From: UBA3792 sp045114775
Lineage (GTDB): Bacteria > Bacillota > Clostridia > Christensenellales > CAG-138
Assembly: GCA_045114775.1 (NCBI GenBank)
Contig: JBGULC010000009.1
Coordinates: 1 to 24,294, forward strand
Direction of reading: 5' to 3'
DNA: 24,294 bases
Shown here: positions 7,056 through 14,082 of the stretch, in pieces
How positions within the stretch are numbered: the first letter of the stretch is position 1
How the letters are laid out: each line of letters begins with the position of its first letter
Program-made: the position numbers and the translations under genes
The notes under the pieces: model-generated
What the model saw: only the letters and a program-made list of their open reading frames with translations
Databases searched by the model: none
Told to the model about the DNA's origin: nothing

Positions 7056-7536
7056 AGTCGGCAAAAACAAAGGATCCAATGATGTGCATAAAGAATGCAT
7101 AGCGGAAGAAACTCCCAAAGCGGAAACCGTTAGTGAACCCATTGCCGAGCCCGAGCCGATTGACTTCACCGGCGTCGAGATTGAACCGCTGTTCAAGGAC
7201 TTCGTAGACTTCGAGACCTTCAGTAAGTCCGATTTCCGCGCAGTCAAGGTGCTTGCCTGCGAAGCCGTACCGAAGAGCAAGAAGCTCTTGAAGTTCACGC
7301 TGGACGACGGCACAGGCACGGAACGCACGATCCTGTCGGGCATTCACGCCTATTATGAGCCGGAACAGCTCATAGGCAAGACGCTTGTTGCGATCACCAA
7401 CCTCCCGCCCAGAGCAATGATGGGTCTCGAATCCTGCGGTATGCTGCTCTCCGCTGTTCACAAGAAGGACGGCGAGGAACGATTGAACCTGCTCATGGTT
7501 GACCCGCATATCCCGGCAGGCGCGAAGCTGTACTAA
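7048..7536 (+). CDS. Stand-alone tRNA-binding-domain protein (MetRS-C/Trbp111 type), copy 2
   Basis: The protein has 162 residues. Residues about 50-162 are the same tRNA-binding domain as in the gene at 4286, with nearly identical blocks (SDFRAVKVLACEAVPKSKKL, TILSGIHAYYEPEQ, ITNLPPRAMMGLESC, DPHIPAGAKLY), and the DNA is also clearly related. The N-terminal domain of the first copy is missing; instead there is an unstructured acidic, Pro-rich linker that starts MKPVGKNKG. The start at 7048 is the join with the iteron leader, and no clear Shine-Dalgarno is visible there, so a start further in cannot be excluded. It binds tRNA or other RNA by family. A terminator (7553-7582) and four more TATGCCAA iterons follow. 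Confidence 0.8.
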   Translation: MKPVGKNKGSNDVHKECIAEETPKAETVSEPIAEPEPIDFTGVEIEPLFKDFVDFETFSKSDFRAVKVLACEAVPKSKKLLKFTLDDGTGTERTILSGIHAYYEPEQLIGKTLVAITNLPPRAMMGLESCGMLLSAVHKKDGEERLNLLMVDPHIPAGAKLY

Positions 7537-7552
7537 TCGAATATCACCCCTT

Positions 7553-7582
7553 ACACCTCGGAGAAATCCGGGGTGTTTTTTA
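7553..7582 (+). terminator. Rho-independent terminator after tRNA-binding copy 2
   Basis: ACACCTCGGA (7553-7562) pairs with TCCGGGGTGT (7567-7576) with one wobble pair and a GAAA loop, followed by TTTTTATT. It is a diverged version of the terminator after copy 1, so the duplicated unit includes the terminator. Confidence 0.85.
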
Positions 7583-7632
7583 TTCATTTTATGCATATTA
7601 TTCATTTTGGAAATTCTTAGTTTTTTGCTCCG

Positions 7633-7673
7633 TATGCCAATCCGTATGCCAAAATATGCCAACCGTATGCCAA
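7633..7673 (+). repeat. Array of four TATGCCAA iterons
   Basis: TATGCCAA occurs at 7633, 7645, 7655 and 7666 (spacing 12, 10, 11), close to one helical turn each. This is the same word as in the leader at 6881 and puts iterons on both sides of tRNA-binding copy 2. The array is too short, and its spacers too small, for CRISPR. Confidence 0.85.
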
Positions 7674-7739
7674 ATCGCGCGACGCAATTCTGCAAATCTA
7701 TAAATCCGCGTATCTTTCTCTAAAATTCAATGAATGTGC

Positions 7740-7776
7740 GAACCTGTTGATGAATAATCAGCAGGTTCTTTTTTTA
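7740..7776 (+). terminator. Strong terminator hairpin
   Basis: GAACCTGTTGAT (7740-7751) pairs with ATCAGCAGGTTC (7757-7768) and is followed by eight T residues. It marks the right border of the tRNA-binding unit. Confidence 0.8.
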
Positions 7777-8073
7777 TTCTGAATGATCTTCATGATACTC
7801 GATCAACCCATCATCCTTTACAATGCGCCCATCATTTCTTTTCCCATATATAGTTTCAAGTCTGTTCGTCATAAAAAGTTCACATTCGGATTTCTTCAGT
7901 TTTTCCAAAAAATTTCCCAACTGATTAGTGAGAGGGATCTTCAAAGAAACCTCACAAGCACCTTCAAAACTGAATACACAAGCATCAGATACGTTCCCTG
8001 CATGAGGGTTGAACCCCTCAGCCGAAGCCGTAGATGCGCCAAGACATCCCGACAAGGAAAGAGCGATCAACAT
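7774..8073 (-). CDS. Hypothetical protein, uncertain
   Basis: This is a 99-residue frame. Its second two thirds (FEGACEVSLKIPLTNQLGNF, then EKLKKSECELFMTNRLE) look protein-like. The first 20 residues (MLIALSLSGCLG...) have a lipobox-like LSGC but no positively charged start. No ribosome binding site precedes the ATG at 8073, where a TAA stop directly abuts. It may be a gene fragment whose original 5' end is lost. I do not recognise the family. Confidence 0.3.
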   Translation of the reverse strand: MLIALSLSGCLGASTASAEGFNPHAGNVSDACVFSFEGACEVSLKIPLTNQLGNFLEKLKKSECELFMTNRLETIYGKRNDGRIVKDDGLIEYHEDHSE

Positions 8074-8365
8074 TTATACGACGATAATTCGGTAAAGCAA
8101 CCGATAGGCGATGACAGGTGCAGGGCATAATGATACTTCTCTACGGAGCCGGTGGAGTACCCAGCGGGAGCGAGAGCTCATGAACCTCGAAACCAATCAG
8201 GTGTCGGATGACTTCCCATTGCGCATGGGGTGTTGAGAACAAATAATGCGCCTTCGAACCAAATAAACGTGCCGACTGGAATCAACGGTACGGCATTAAC
8301 TTTTTTCTATTTCATTTGAACCCAACGACAAAAAACAAAATTCAAAGAAAGGAAATCAAACAAGC
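8074..8365 (+). other. Untranslated leader of the parA remnant; possible structured RNA
   Basis: The 292 bases hold no convincing coding frame. The stretch 8120-8270 is G+C-richer, with several short complementary segments such as GCCG/CGGC around 8271-8295. An A+T-rich segment with AAAGAAAGG follows directly before the parA ATG. Leaders of this size upstream of replication or partition genes in integrative elements often carry regulatory RNA, but I cannot draw a definite fold. Confidence 0.3.
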
Positions 8366-8665
8366 ATGAAAAGTGCAAAAATCATTTCAATCATCAACCA
8401 GAAAGGCGGCGTCGGCAAAACGACGACCGCTGTGAATTACGGAATCGGACTCGCCCGCAAGGGTAAGAAAGTTCTGCTCGTTGATGCAGACTCCCAAGGC
8501 AGTCTGACCGTAAGCCTCGGCGAACATGATCTCACCGCTCTCGATATCACGCTCGCTTCACTCATGTACGGTATCGTAATGAACCGTCCGATCGACCCGC
8601 ATCTTGCCATTCTCCATCACAGAGAAGGCGTGGACTTTATGACATGGTCTGCAAACAATGTTTGA
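8366..8665 (+). pseudogene. parA: ParA partition ATPase, truncated
   Basis: Only the first 99 residues of a roughly 270-residue ParA/Soj-type ATPase remain. The deviant Walker A motif is QKGGVGKTT (12-20) and the Walker A' motif is LLVDADSQG (about 37-45). The sequence is normal to GVDFM and then ends in TWSANNV and a stop; the switch and dimer regions are lost. An in-frame remnant downstream (GIAEFKKMSEEDF, ending near 8730) looks like the end of another element gene. ParA genes of this kind lie in integrative conjugative elements and plasmids of Clostridia, which fits xis and int close by. An AAAGGAAAT site precedes the start. Confidence 0.85.
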
Positions 8666-8857
8666 AGGCACATAAAGGCGAGTGCCTCATGGAATTGCGG
8701 AATTTAAAAAAATGTCCGAGGAAGATTTCTGACTGGCTTCAAGAAGAAGCCTGCTAAACAGATAGTCGGTAGTGATTGACAGTGTGATGTTCAGGATTTA
8801 GAATATCTATTGTGAAGAAGAATCGTCTCAGCAGGTATGTTCTTTTTTGCAGGATAT

Positions 8858-9062
8858 ACACCAACACACCAAATCGCACACCAAATTTACATTATTTATA
8901 TGGATTTGCGTCGATTTGCGTCATTTGGAAAAATGAAAAATGCTCGATTTTAAGGGCTACATCGGTTTTTATCGACTTGCATCCGGGATGTTTACTGCGT
9001 CCCCACCATGAAGCCCAGAGGGATATAGAGAGTTACATAGGGTTTTATAGAGTTTTATAACG
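8858..9062 (+). repeat. Diverged third iteron/att-like region
   Basis: ACACCAA occurs at 8858, 8866 and 8878 (spacing 8 and 12), and once more at 9092. Further on come GGTTTTTATCGAC (about 8969) and GGATATAGAGAGTTACATAG followed by GGTTTTATAGAG. These three blocks stand in the same order as the iterons, GGTTTTTATAGAC and ATATAGGCGTTTATAGGGTA blocks of the leader at 6881. It lies just upstream of xis and int, where arm-type recombinase sites are expected. The 580-base gap 8666-9246 otherwise holds only a terminator. A weak 82-codon frame across it is not convincing. Confidence 0.5.
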
Positions 9063-9144
9063 TTGTGGTTTCATTTAATTTACCACATGGTACACCAATT
9101 TAGCGGCAAAACGTTATAACACAATATAACATTCTACGAATTCG

Positions 9145-9181
9145 ATCGAGTTGTTTGTTCAAAACGACTCGATTCTTTTTC
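9145..9181 (+). terminator. Terminator upstream of xis
   Basis: ATCGAGTTGTTT (9145-9156) pairs with AAACGACTCGAT (9162-9173) with one G-T pair, followed by TCTTTTT. It separates the element's earlier genes from xis and int. Confidence 0.75.
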
Positions 9182-9196
9182 TGTGAATCAATGTCG

Positions 9197-9239
9197 ATAA
9201 AATGATATTGCCGATAGGCATACATCATTTTATGGAGGT
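9197..9239 (+). promoter_or_regulatory. Inverted repeat and ribosome binding site of xis
   Basis: ATAAAATGAT (9197-9206) is the perfect inverse of ATCATTTTAT (9224-9233). The GGAGGT ribosome binding site follows directly at 9234-9239. A hairpin or a dimeric repressor here could control xis translation or transcription. Confidence 0.5.
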
Positions 9240-9246
9240 TCTGATA

Positions 9247-9450
9247 ATGAACGCAAGCAACAGTGTCCCCATTTGGGAAAAGGTCACCCTTACTATTGAC
9301 GAAGCAGCCACATACTCCAACATCGGTCAGCAGACGTTGCGGAGATTAACAAAGCAGGATCATTGTCCTTTTGTTCTGTGGGTAGGGACTAAATGTCTAA
9401 TCAAGCGAGAGCCCTTTGAAGAGTATCTCCGCAGAACGTTTTCGGTATAG
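9247..9450 (+). CDS. xis: Excisionase (Tn916 Xis-like)
   Basis: The protein has 67 residues from the ATG at 9247, chosen because GGAGGT lies seven bases upstream; the open frame runs back to 9202 without a binding site. The pattern PIWEKVTLTIDEAATYSNIG, LRRL, then KREPFEEYL matches Tn916-type Xis proteins, small winged-helix MerR-like DNA-bending proteins that direct the integrase towards excision. It appears complete. It is followed by the int remnant with a 13-base gap, the usual xis-int order in Tn916/Tn1549-like elements. Since int is destroyed, this xis cannot act with its own integrase, though it could act with one elsewhere in the genome. Confidence 0.85.
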   Translation: MNASNSVPIWEKVTLTIDEAATYSNIGQQTLRRLTKQDHCPFVLWVGTKCLIKREPFEEYLRRTFSV

Positions 9451-9463
9451 GAGGAGTTCTGCA

Positions 9464-9652
9464 ATGAAACAAATCGTTCGATATGATTCAAATCATCAAC
9501 GGCTCAAAACCGGAGAATATGAAAAAAACGGATTCTATGAGTACCGCTATACCGTCTTTGGGCATTCTTTCTCTTTCTATAGCAAAACGCTGGAAGGCCT
9601 TCGTGTAATTGAGGAGACAGTCGATTCTCAGAATAACACTTTTCAGAAGTAG
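9464..9652 (+). pseudogene. int: Tyrosine integrase, N-terminal remnant
   Basis: The 62-residue frame has a good GGAGGA site. The sequence RYDSNHQRLKTGEYEKNGFY, YRYTVFG and FYSKTLEGLR matches the N-terminal arm-DNA-binding domain of Tn916-like tyrosine integrases. The core-binding and catalytic domains, with the R-H-R-Y residues, are missing: the frame turns into unrelated residues after about LRVIEE and stops at 9650-9652. This is the same point at which rhaD, coming from the other side, is cut off. The remnant therefore marks a recombination, deletion or assembly junction. Confidence 0.85.
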
Positions 9653-10098
9653 GTCATGGCAAGGAGGTTCGCCGGATGACAGTGCATGATCACCCGGTTC
9701 TCGGGGTCCGCCTTCATGCGGGCCACATGGCTCATCATGTGGGCCGGGAACTCACTGGTGAACCTGCCGCCGCCAGAAAAGCCCCAAAGGACTTCCGCCT
9801 CCCTGCCGTTGTCGGCCAGGCGGACGATGCCCAAATTCACCTCCGGCGCGTACTGCACGTTTTTGAAATACTTGCCCGTGCCCGTGACAAGGAAGCACTT
9901 TCCGTCCAGTTCGGGCGCTTCGAAGCCCGTGGGGATGGTGCGCAGAACGTTGTTCAGGTTCAGGTATTTCGCCACGTCCGCCTCGTCCAGCAGCAGGCTG
10001 ATATTCCCGCCGTTTCTTTCGTCCCAGCCGTGGTCGTACATGTTCGTGGCGGTGTGGATCATCTCCACCATCCAGGGTGCGGTCAAAACATCTTTCAT
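9643..10098 (-). pseudogene. rhaD: L-rhamnulose-1-phosphate aldolase, C-terminally truncated
   Basis: RhaD is a class II, zinc-dependent aldolase that splits L-rhamnulose 1-phosphate into dihydroxyacetone phosphate and L-lactaldehyde. The start is the ATG at 10098, which overlaps the rhaA stop as ATGA; a longer frame to 10149 lies inside rhaA. From there 151 residues remain of about 270. Present are WDERNGGNIS, FLVTGTGKYF and the zinc-ligand pair in MHCHPANLLAMT. The protein stops two residues later (YF), losing the third zinc histidine and the C-terminal half, so it should be inactive. The break coincides with the int remnant at 9643-9652. Unless a second rhaD exists elsewhere, the rhamnose pathway is incomplete here. 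Confidence 0.9.
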
Positions 10099-11351
10099 GC
10101 TCTTGCCTCCAATACTTCCTTCTCGTACGCTTCGATCTCGGGGAACCATTCCCCGTCCAGGGGCTTGCCGCAGCGGCGGCAGTATTCGTTCCAGACGTCT
10201 CCGAAGGGCAGGGTCTTGAGCTCCTCCTGCAGGACCATCAGCTTGGTGAAACTGCCCTCGTCCTGAAGCCGCTTCAGCTCGTCGTTGGGCTGCAGCAGGG
10301 CGAACAGCAGGGCTTTCTGCAGGTTCCGGTAGCCGGTGACCCAGGCGGAGATGCGGTTGATGGAAGCGTCGAAGTAGTCAAGGGCGATGTGCACCCGCCC
10401 GTCCAGTCCTCCGCAGCGGACAATCTCCCGGGCAATCTCCCGGGTCTCGTCGTCGAAGAGGACAACATGGTCGCTGTCCCAGCGGATGGGGCGGGTCACG
10501 TGCAGGGCGATCTCCGGGAAGAAGGCCAGCAGGGCCGGGATCTTGTCGGAAACCACCTCCGTGGGGTGGTAGTGGCCGTTGTCCATAAGGGGGATGCACT
10601 TATCCTGGTTCATAGCCGCATAGCTGAGGGCGAACTCCGCGCTGCCCACGGTGTAGGCCTCCACGCCGATGCCGAAGACCTTCGACTCGATGCAGGGCTT
10701 CACCTTCCCGAAGTCGTAGGGCTCGGTCAAAATCTCGTCGATGCTCTCCCGATACCGCGCCCGGGGGCCCAGCCTATCGGCGGGGATATCCTTGAAGCCG
10801 TCGCCGGTCCAGATGTTCATGACGCAGGGCTGGCCCAGCTGCTCGGCGAGGTAGGCGGAGATGCGGATGCAGGCCTTGCCATGGTCGATCCAGAAACGCC
10901 GGGTGGCCTCGTTGGGGCTGGACAGGGTCAGCGGGTCGCACATGGGATGGCTGAAAAACGTGGGGTTTAAGTCGCAGCCCAGGCCCCGCTCCCTGCAGAA
11001 TCGGACCCACTTTTCAAAATGCTTCGGCTCCAGCCTGTCCCGGTCCGCCCACTGGCCGTCTTCGAAGATAGCGTAGCTGGCGTGCAGGTTCATCTTGGGC
11101 GTGCCGGGGATCAGTTCGAGGACCTTGTCGAGGTCACTCATCAGCTCCTCGGGGGTTCTCGCCCGGCCCGGGTAGTTGCCCGTGGTCTGGATGCCGCCGG
11201 TCAGGGGCTTGGTGGGGTCCGTGTCGAAGCCCCGCACGTCGTCCCCCTGCCAGCAGTGCAGGGAAACGGGTACGTTCTTCAAGGTCTCGATCGCCTGTTC
11301 GACGTCCACGCCGTATGCGGCATAGTTTGCTTTTGCTTCTGCGTAACTCAT
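10095..11351 (-). CDS. rhaA: L-rhamnose isomerase
   Basis: RhaA converts L-rhamnose to L-rhamnulose in the cytoplasm, with divalent metal ions. The length of 418 residues is normal. Conserved segments are SLHCWQGDDVRGF (30-42), FGIGVEAYTVGS (226-237, with metal ligand E231), LMDNGHYHPTE (255-265, with D257) and RPIRWDSDHV (287-296). The start overlaps the rhaB stop as ATGA, and GGAGG lies in the last codons of rhaB. The stop overlaps the rhaD start in the same way, so translation of the three genes is probably coupled. G+C content is visibly higher than in the upstream ABC genes. Confidence 0.97.
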   Translation of the reverse strand: MSYAEAKANYAAYGVDVEQAIETLKNVPVSLHCWQGDDVRGFDTDPTKPLTGGIQTTGNYPGRARTPEELMSDLDKVLELIPGTPKMNLHASYAIFEDGQWADRDRLEPKHFEKWVRFCRERGLGCDLNPTFFSHPMCDPLTLSSPNEATRRFWIDHGKACIRISAYLAEQLGQPCVMNIWTGDGFKDIPADRLGPRARYRESIDEILTEPYDFGKVKPCIESKVFGIGVEAYTVGSAEFALSYAAMNQDKCIPLMDNGHYHPTEVVSDKIPALLAFFPEIALHVTRPIRWDSDHVVLFDDETREIAREIVRCGGLDGRVHIALDYFDASINRISAWVTGYRNLQKALLFALLQPNDELKRLQDEGSFTKLMVLQEELKTLPFGDVWNEYCRRCGKPLDGEWFPEIEAYEKEVLEARA

Positions 11352-12619
11352 GCTTCTGCCTCCATCTGAATTTTCAGGTTTCCGACCGCCGTTGCCTCGA
11401 TCGGCAGGGCAAGCACCTGTTTGCCGGTCGCCTCTTCGGTCAGGCGGTTCAGAAACGCGTTCTTTGCCCCGCCGCCGACAATGTACAGTTTATCATAACA
11501 CATTTTGGTGTTCTGCTCCAGTTCGTTGATCGCGTCACGATAGGACAGCGCAAGCGACCGGTATGCGCAGCGGAAATAATCCCCGACCGAAATAGGCTTT
11601 GTTTGCAGCGTCGCGTCGAACACCTCGACCATGCTCTTCGGCGCAAGGAACGCCGGTGCGTTTGCGTCCACCGTTTTCTCAAACGCGCTCTGTTCCGCTT
11701 CCGCGGTGATCTCCTTCCACGGCTTTTTGGGACACAGCTCGTCGCGCAGGCGGTTGACGATCCACATGCCCATGATGTTCTTCTGATACCGGTTGTATCC
11801 CACGCCCCCCTCGTTGGACCAGTTGGCAGCGCGAGAGGCTTCGTCGGTGATAGGCTTCTCCGTCTTGACGCCCAAAAGGCTCCATGTGCCGGAGGAGATG
11901 TAAGGGTGATTTCCCTCCATGGGGATGCCCTCCACCGCGCTGCCCGTATCGTGGGTAGCGCACAGCACCGCTTTGATCCCCTCATAGCTGCCGATGACCG
12001 TTCCCGGCTGCTGTAGCTTGCGGAACAGGTGTCGGGGCAGGTCCATGGCTTCGATGATGGCAGGATCGTACTCCCCCGTCTTCGTGCTGACCATGCCGCC
12101 TGTCGTGGCGTTGGTGTACTCGTGCGACTTTGAACCGCACAGTCGATACAGGAGGTATTCCGGGATCATGAGAAAGTCTGTGACCCCCTCGAGCCGTCCC
12201 GCAATCTTGTCCGCGTACAGCTGATAGACCGTGTTGAAGGGCTGGAACTGGATGCCGGTGCGGCGGTAGAGCTCCGAAAAGGCCATGCGCCTATGGACCT
12301 CAGGGATCACCGCCTCGGTCCGGCCATCCCGATAGGCGTACATGGGATAGACCGTCTCGTCGCCTTTGAGCAGCACGTAGTCCACGCCCCAGGTGTCGAT
12401 GGACAGGCTCTCGATCTCGAACCGTTCCCGGGCCTTTTCGATGCCCGTCTTCACGTGGGAAACCAGCGCCTCCGTGTCCCAACAGAGATGACCGTCGGTC
12501 TCACTGACGCCGTTGGGGAAGCGGTAGACCTCCTCGGTCCTGAGCTCGCCGTTGTCCTTCCAGCCTACGATGTGCCGACCGGAGGAAGCGCCGATGTCGA
12601 TGGCCAGATAACATTTCAT
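11348..12619 (-). CDS. rhaB: Rhamnulokinase, short C-terminus
   Basis: RhaB phosphorylates L-rhamnulose with ATP to L-rhamnulose 1-phosphate (FGGY kinase family). The start is the ATG at 12619, which overlaps the stop of the upstream glycosidase gene as ATGA. The protein then has 423 residues, with YLAIDIGASSGRH near the N-terminus, DTWGVDYVLL, SSGTWSLLG and the ATP-site block IVGGGAKNAFLN. It ends EATAVGNLKIQMEAEA. Typical RhaB proteins continue for about 45 residues after EATAxGN, so the last helix region is missing. The new end is also the place where GGAGG and ATG of rhaA lie, which suggests that rhaAD was joined to a shortened rhaB. Activity is likely but not certain. Confidence 0.93.
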   Translation of the reverse strand: MKCYLAIDIGASSGRHIVGWKDNGELRTEEVYRFPNGVSETDGHLCWDTEALVSHVKTGIEKARERFEIESLSIDTWGVDYVLLKGDETVYPMYAYRDGRTEAVIPEVHRRMAFSELYRRTGIQFQPFNTVYQLYADKIAGRLEGVTDFLMIPEYLLYRLCGSKSHEYTNATTGGMVSTKTGEYDPAIIEAMDLPRHLFRKLQQPGTVIGSYEGIKAVLCATHDTGSAVEGIPMEGNHPYISSGTWSLLGVKTEKPITDEASRAANWSNEGGVGYNRYQKNIMGMWIVNRLRDELCPKKPWKEITAEAEQSAFEKTVDANAPAFLAPKSMVEVFDATLQTKPISVGDYFRCAYRSLALSYRDAINELEQNTKMCYDKLYIVGGGAKNAFLNRLTEEATGKQVLALPIEATAVGNLKIQMEAEA

Positions 12620-14079
12620 TCTGTATAATACTTCCTCAAGAAATAAGCCGGGGCGCAGCTCCATGCGTGGCAATAGCTCAGCACGATCGTGCCGCCGTAG
12701 GGAGATTCGTTTGGGTTTTCGGGGTTATACAGTTCCCAGAAGGTGTCGGCCCCTTCGTTCGCCATGCCGCCCCAATAGGCGCGCAGCGTGTTCAGCGCAT
12801 CCTCCCGTCTGCCGGTGTCGATCAGCGCCTGCACATAATGGTGATACATGTACGGCGTCACCATACCGATCACTCCGTCCGTATCTTTGGCGCGGAACAG
12901 GATTTGTGCATCGTCGGACACACCTCCGAGGATCATCCACACCTGCGACGCGACCGAAACCTGACGGTCTTTCCCGGATACGAAAACGCCTTTCTTTGCG
13001 TCGAACAGATACCGAAGTGCGGCGCCACGCTTTTGTGCATAGTCCGCCTCGATCTGCGCGGCAAGCTTTGTATCTTCAAGCGTCTCTGCGATTTGCTTTG
13101 CCGCTTTCAGGCAGTACAAATATGTTCCCTGTGCGCTTGTCTGCTTGTTCAGCTGCAGATTCCAGTCCGTAAAGCACCAGCCGAGCACGTTGCTGTCTCG
13201 CACAAGCCCGGACGCGTCAAAGGCATCGCGCGCCAGTTCGATCTGCCGATACGCGACGGGCCAAAGCTCCGAAAGCGTTTCGCGGTCGCCTGTTGCTTCG
13301 TAATAATCCCAAAGCGTCGGAACGAACAGCAGCGAGTAATCGAACATGGCGGTATCGTCCGCTTCGATCTCCGGTTCGGTAAAGATCGCCGCGCTGATCT
13401 GTCCGTTTTCAAACGTGCTGCCCGCAAACAAATAGAGACAGCGCCTGACAAGGTCGAACCTGCGATAGGTCTGCGTGTTTGCAAGCGCCTGCAGCCGAAG
13501 ATCGCCGATCCACAGCCGCCGATCGCGCTTCGGCCCGTCCTCGAAGACGTCCTGCATGCAGTCGTGCAAGGTCCTGCAGGCGATGCGATCGATCGTCGAG
13601 AGTTCCCTGTCCTGCGTCTGATAGGATTTCAAATCCGCATCGTTTGCAGAGGAAACGGCTTCGCACTGCGCTTCCTCCACCTTGAGACGATATTTTGAAC
13701 TGATCCCGAGAACGGTCAGCTTCAAATAGCGAAACGCATACCGGCGCGAGAGTTTGACGATGCTCGGAAACGTATCTACATGGATGCGCTCCTGCTGGAT
13801 CCAGCTTTTGCTGACCCAGCCGTTGTAGCTTTGCACATCCTCGGAAAACTCCTGTTTGCGCTCTGCAAACTGCAATTCGATCCAAGCCGGCGCGTCGGGG
13901 TGGCTGCCCTCAAAGGAAAGGGTCAGCGTGACGAAGCCGACCAGATGCTCTTGAAAGTCGAGCACGAGCGAATCGCCATCTTTGAGCGTATTTTTTTGCA
14001 CCTGTGCAGATACCGTTCGCCGGTTCAGAATCGGCTTAAACGCTTCCGCCGTGTTCAAAAATTGCGCATTACGAATCAT
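12616..14079 (-). CDS. GH78-like alpha-L-rhamnosidase (compact form)
   Basis: This is predicted to release L-rhamnose from rhamnosyl-glycosides in the cytoplasm, since no signal peptide is seen. At 487 residues it is much shorter than classic GH78 enzymes (900 or more) and has only an N-terminal beta domain (about 1-150) and the (alpha/alpha)6 barrel. The signature DGPKRDRRLWIGDLR (181-195) corresponds to the GH78 segment 'DxPxRERxxWxGD': D181 and D193 are kept, but the position of the proposed general acid Glu is D186. The general base is probably E449 in GADTFWELYNP. The ending SYCHAWSCAPAYFL is typical. It starts three bases after the pgmB stop and overlaps rhaB by four bases. Specificity for rhamnose rests on this family and the rha genes next to it. 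Confidence 0.88.
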   Translation of the reverse strand: MIRNAQFLNTAEAFKPILNRRTVSAQVQKNTLKDGDSLVLDFQEHLVGFVTLTLSFEGSHPDAPAWIELQFAERKQEFSEDVQSYNGWVSKSWIQQERIHVDTFPSIVKLSRRYAFRYLKLTVLGISSKYRLKVEEAQCEAVSSANDADLKSYQTQDRELSTIDRIACRTLHDCMQDVFEDGPKRDRRLWIGDLRLQALANTQTYRRFDLVRRCLYLFAGSTFENGQISAAIFTEPEIEADDTAMFDYSLLFVPTLWDYYEATGDRETLSELWPVAYRQIELARDAFDASGLVRDSNVLGWCFTDWNLQLNKQTSAQGTYLYCLKAAKQIAETLEDTKLAAQIEADYAQKRGAALRYLFDAKKGVFVSGKDRQVSVASQVWMILGGVSDDAQILFRAKDTDGVIGMVTPYMYHHYVQALIDTGRREDALNTLRAYWGGMANEGADTFWELYNPENPNESPYGGTIVLSYCHAWSCAPAYFLRKYYTE

Positions 14080-14082
14080 AGT

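Noticed and set aside
7633..7673. CRISPR array
   Set aside because: The repeat unit is 8 bases with 2-4 base gaps; there are no spacers of CRISPR length and no cas genes.
8003..8045. tRNA gene, because GAGGGTTGAACCCCTC looks like a T-arm
   Set aside because: No acceptor, D or anticodon stem can be built around it; it is only a short palindrome.
8812..9060. 82-codon plus-strand frame
   Set aside because: It runs through the ACACCAA iterons and att-like blocks, has no ribosome binding site, and its translation is not protein-like.
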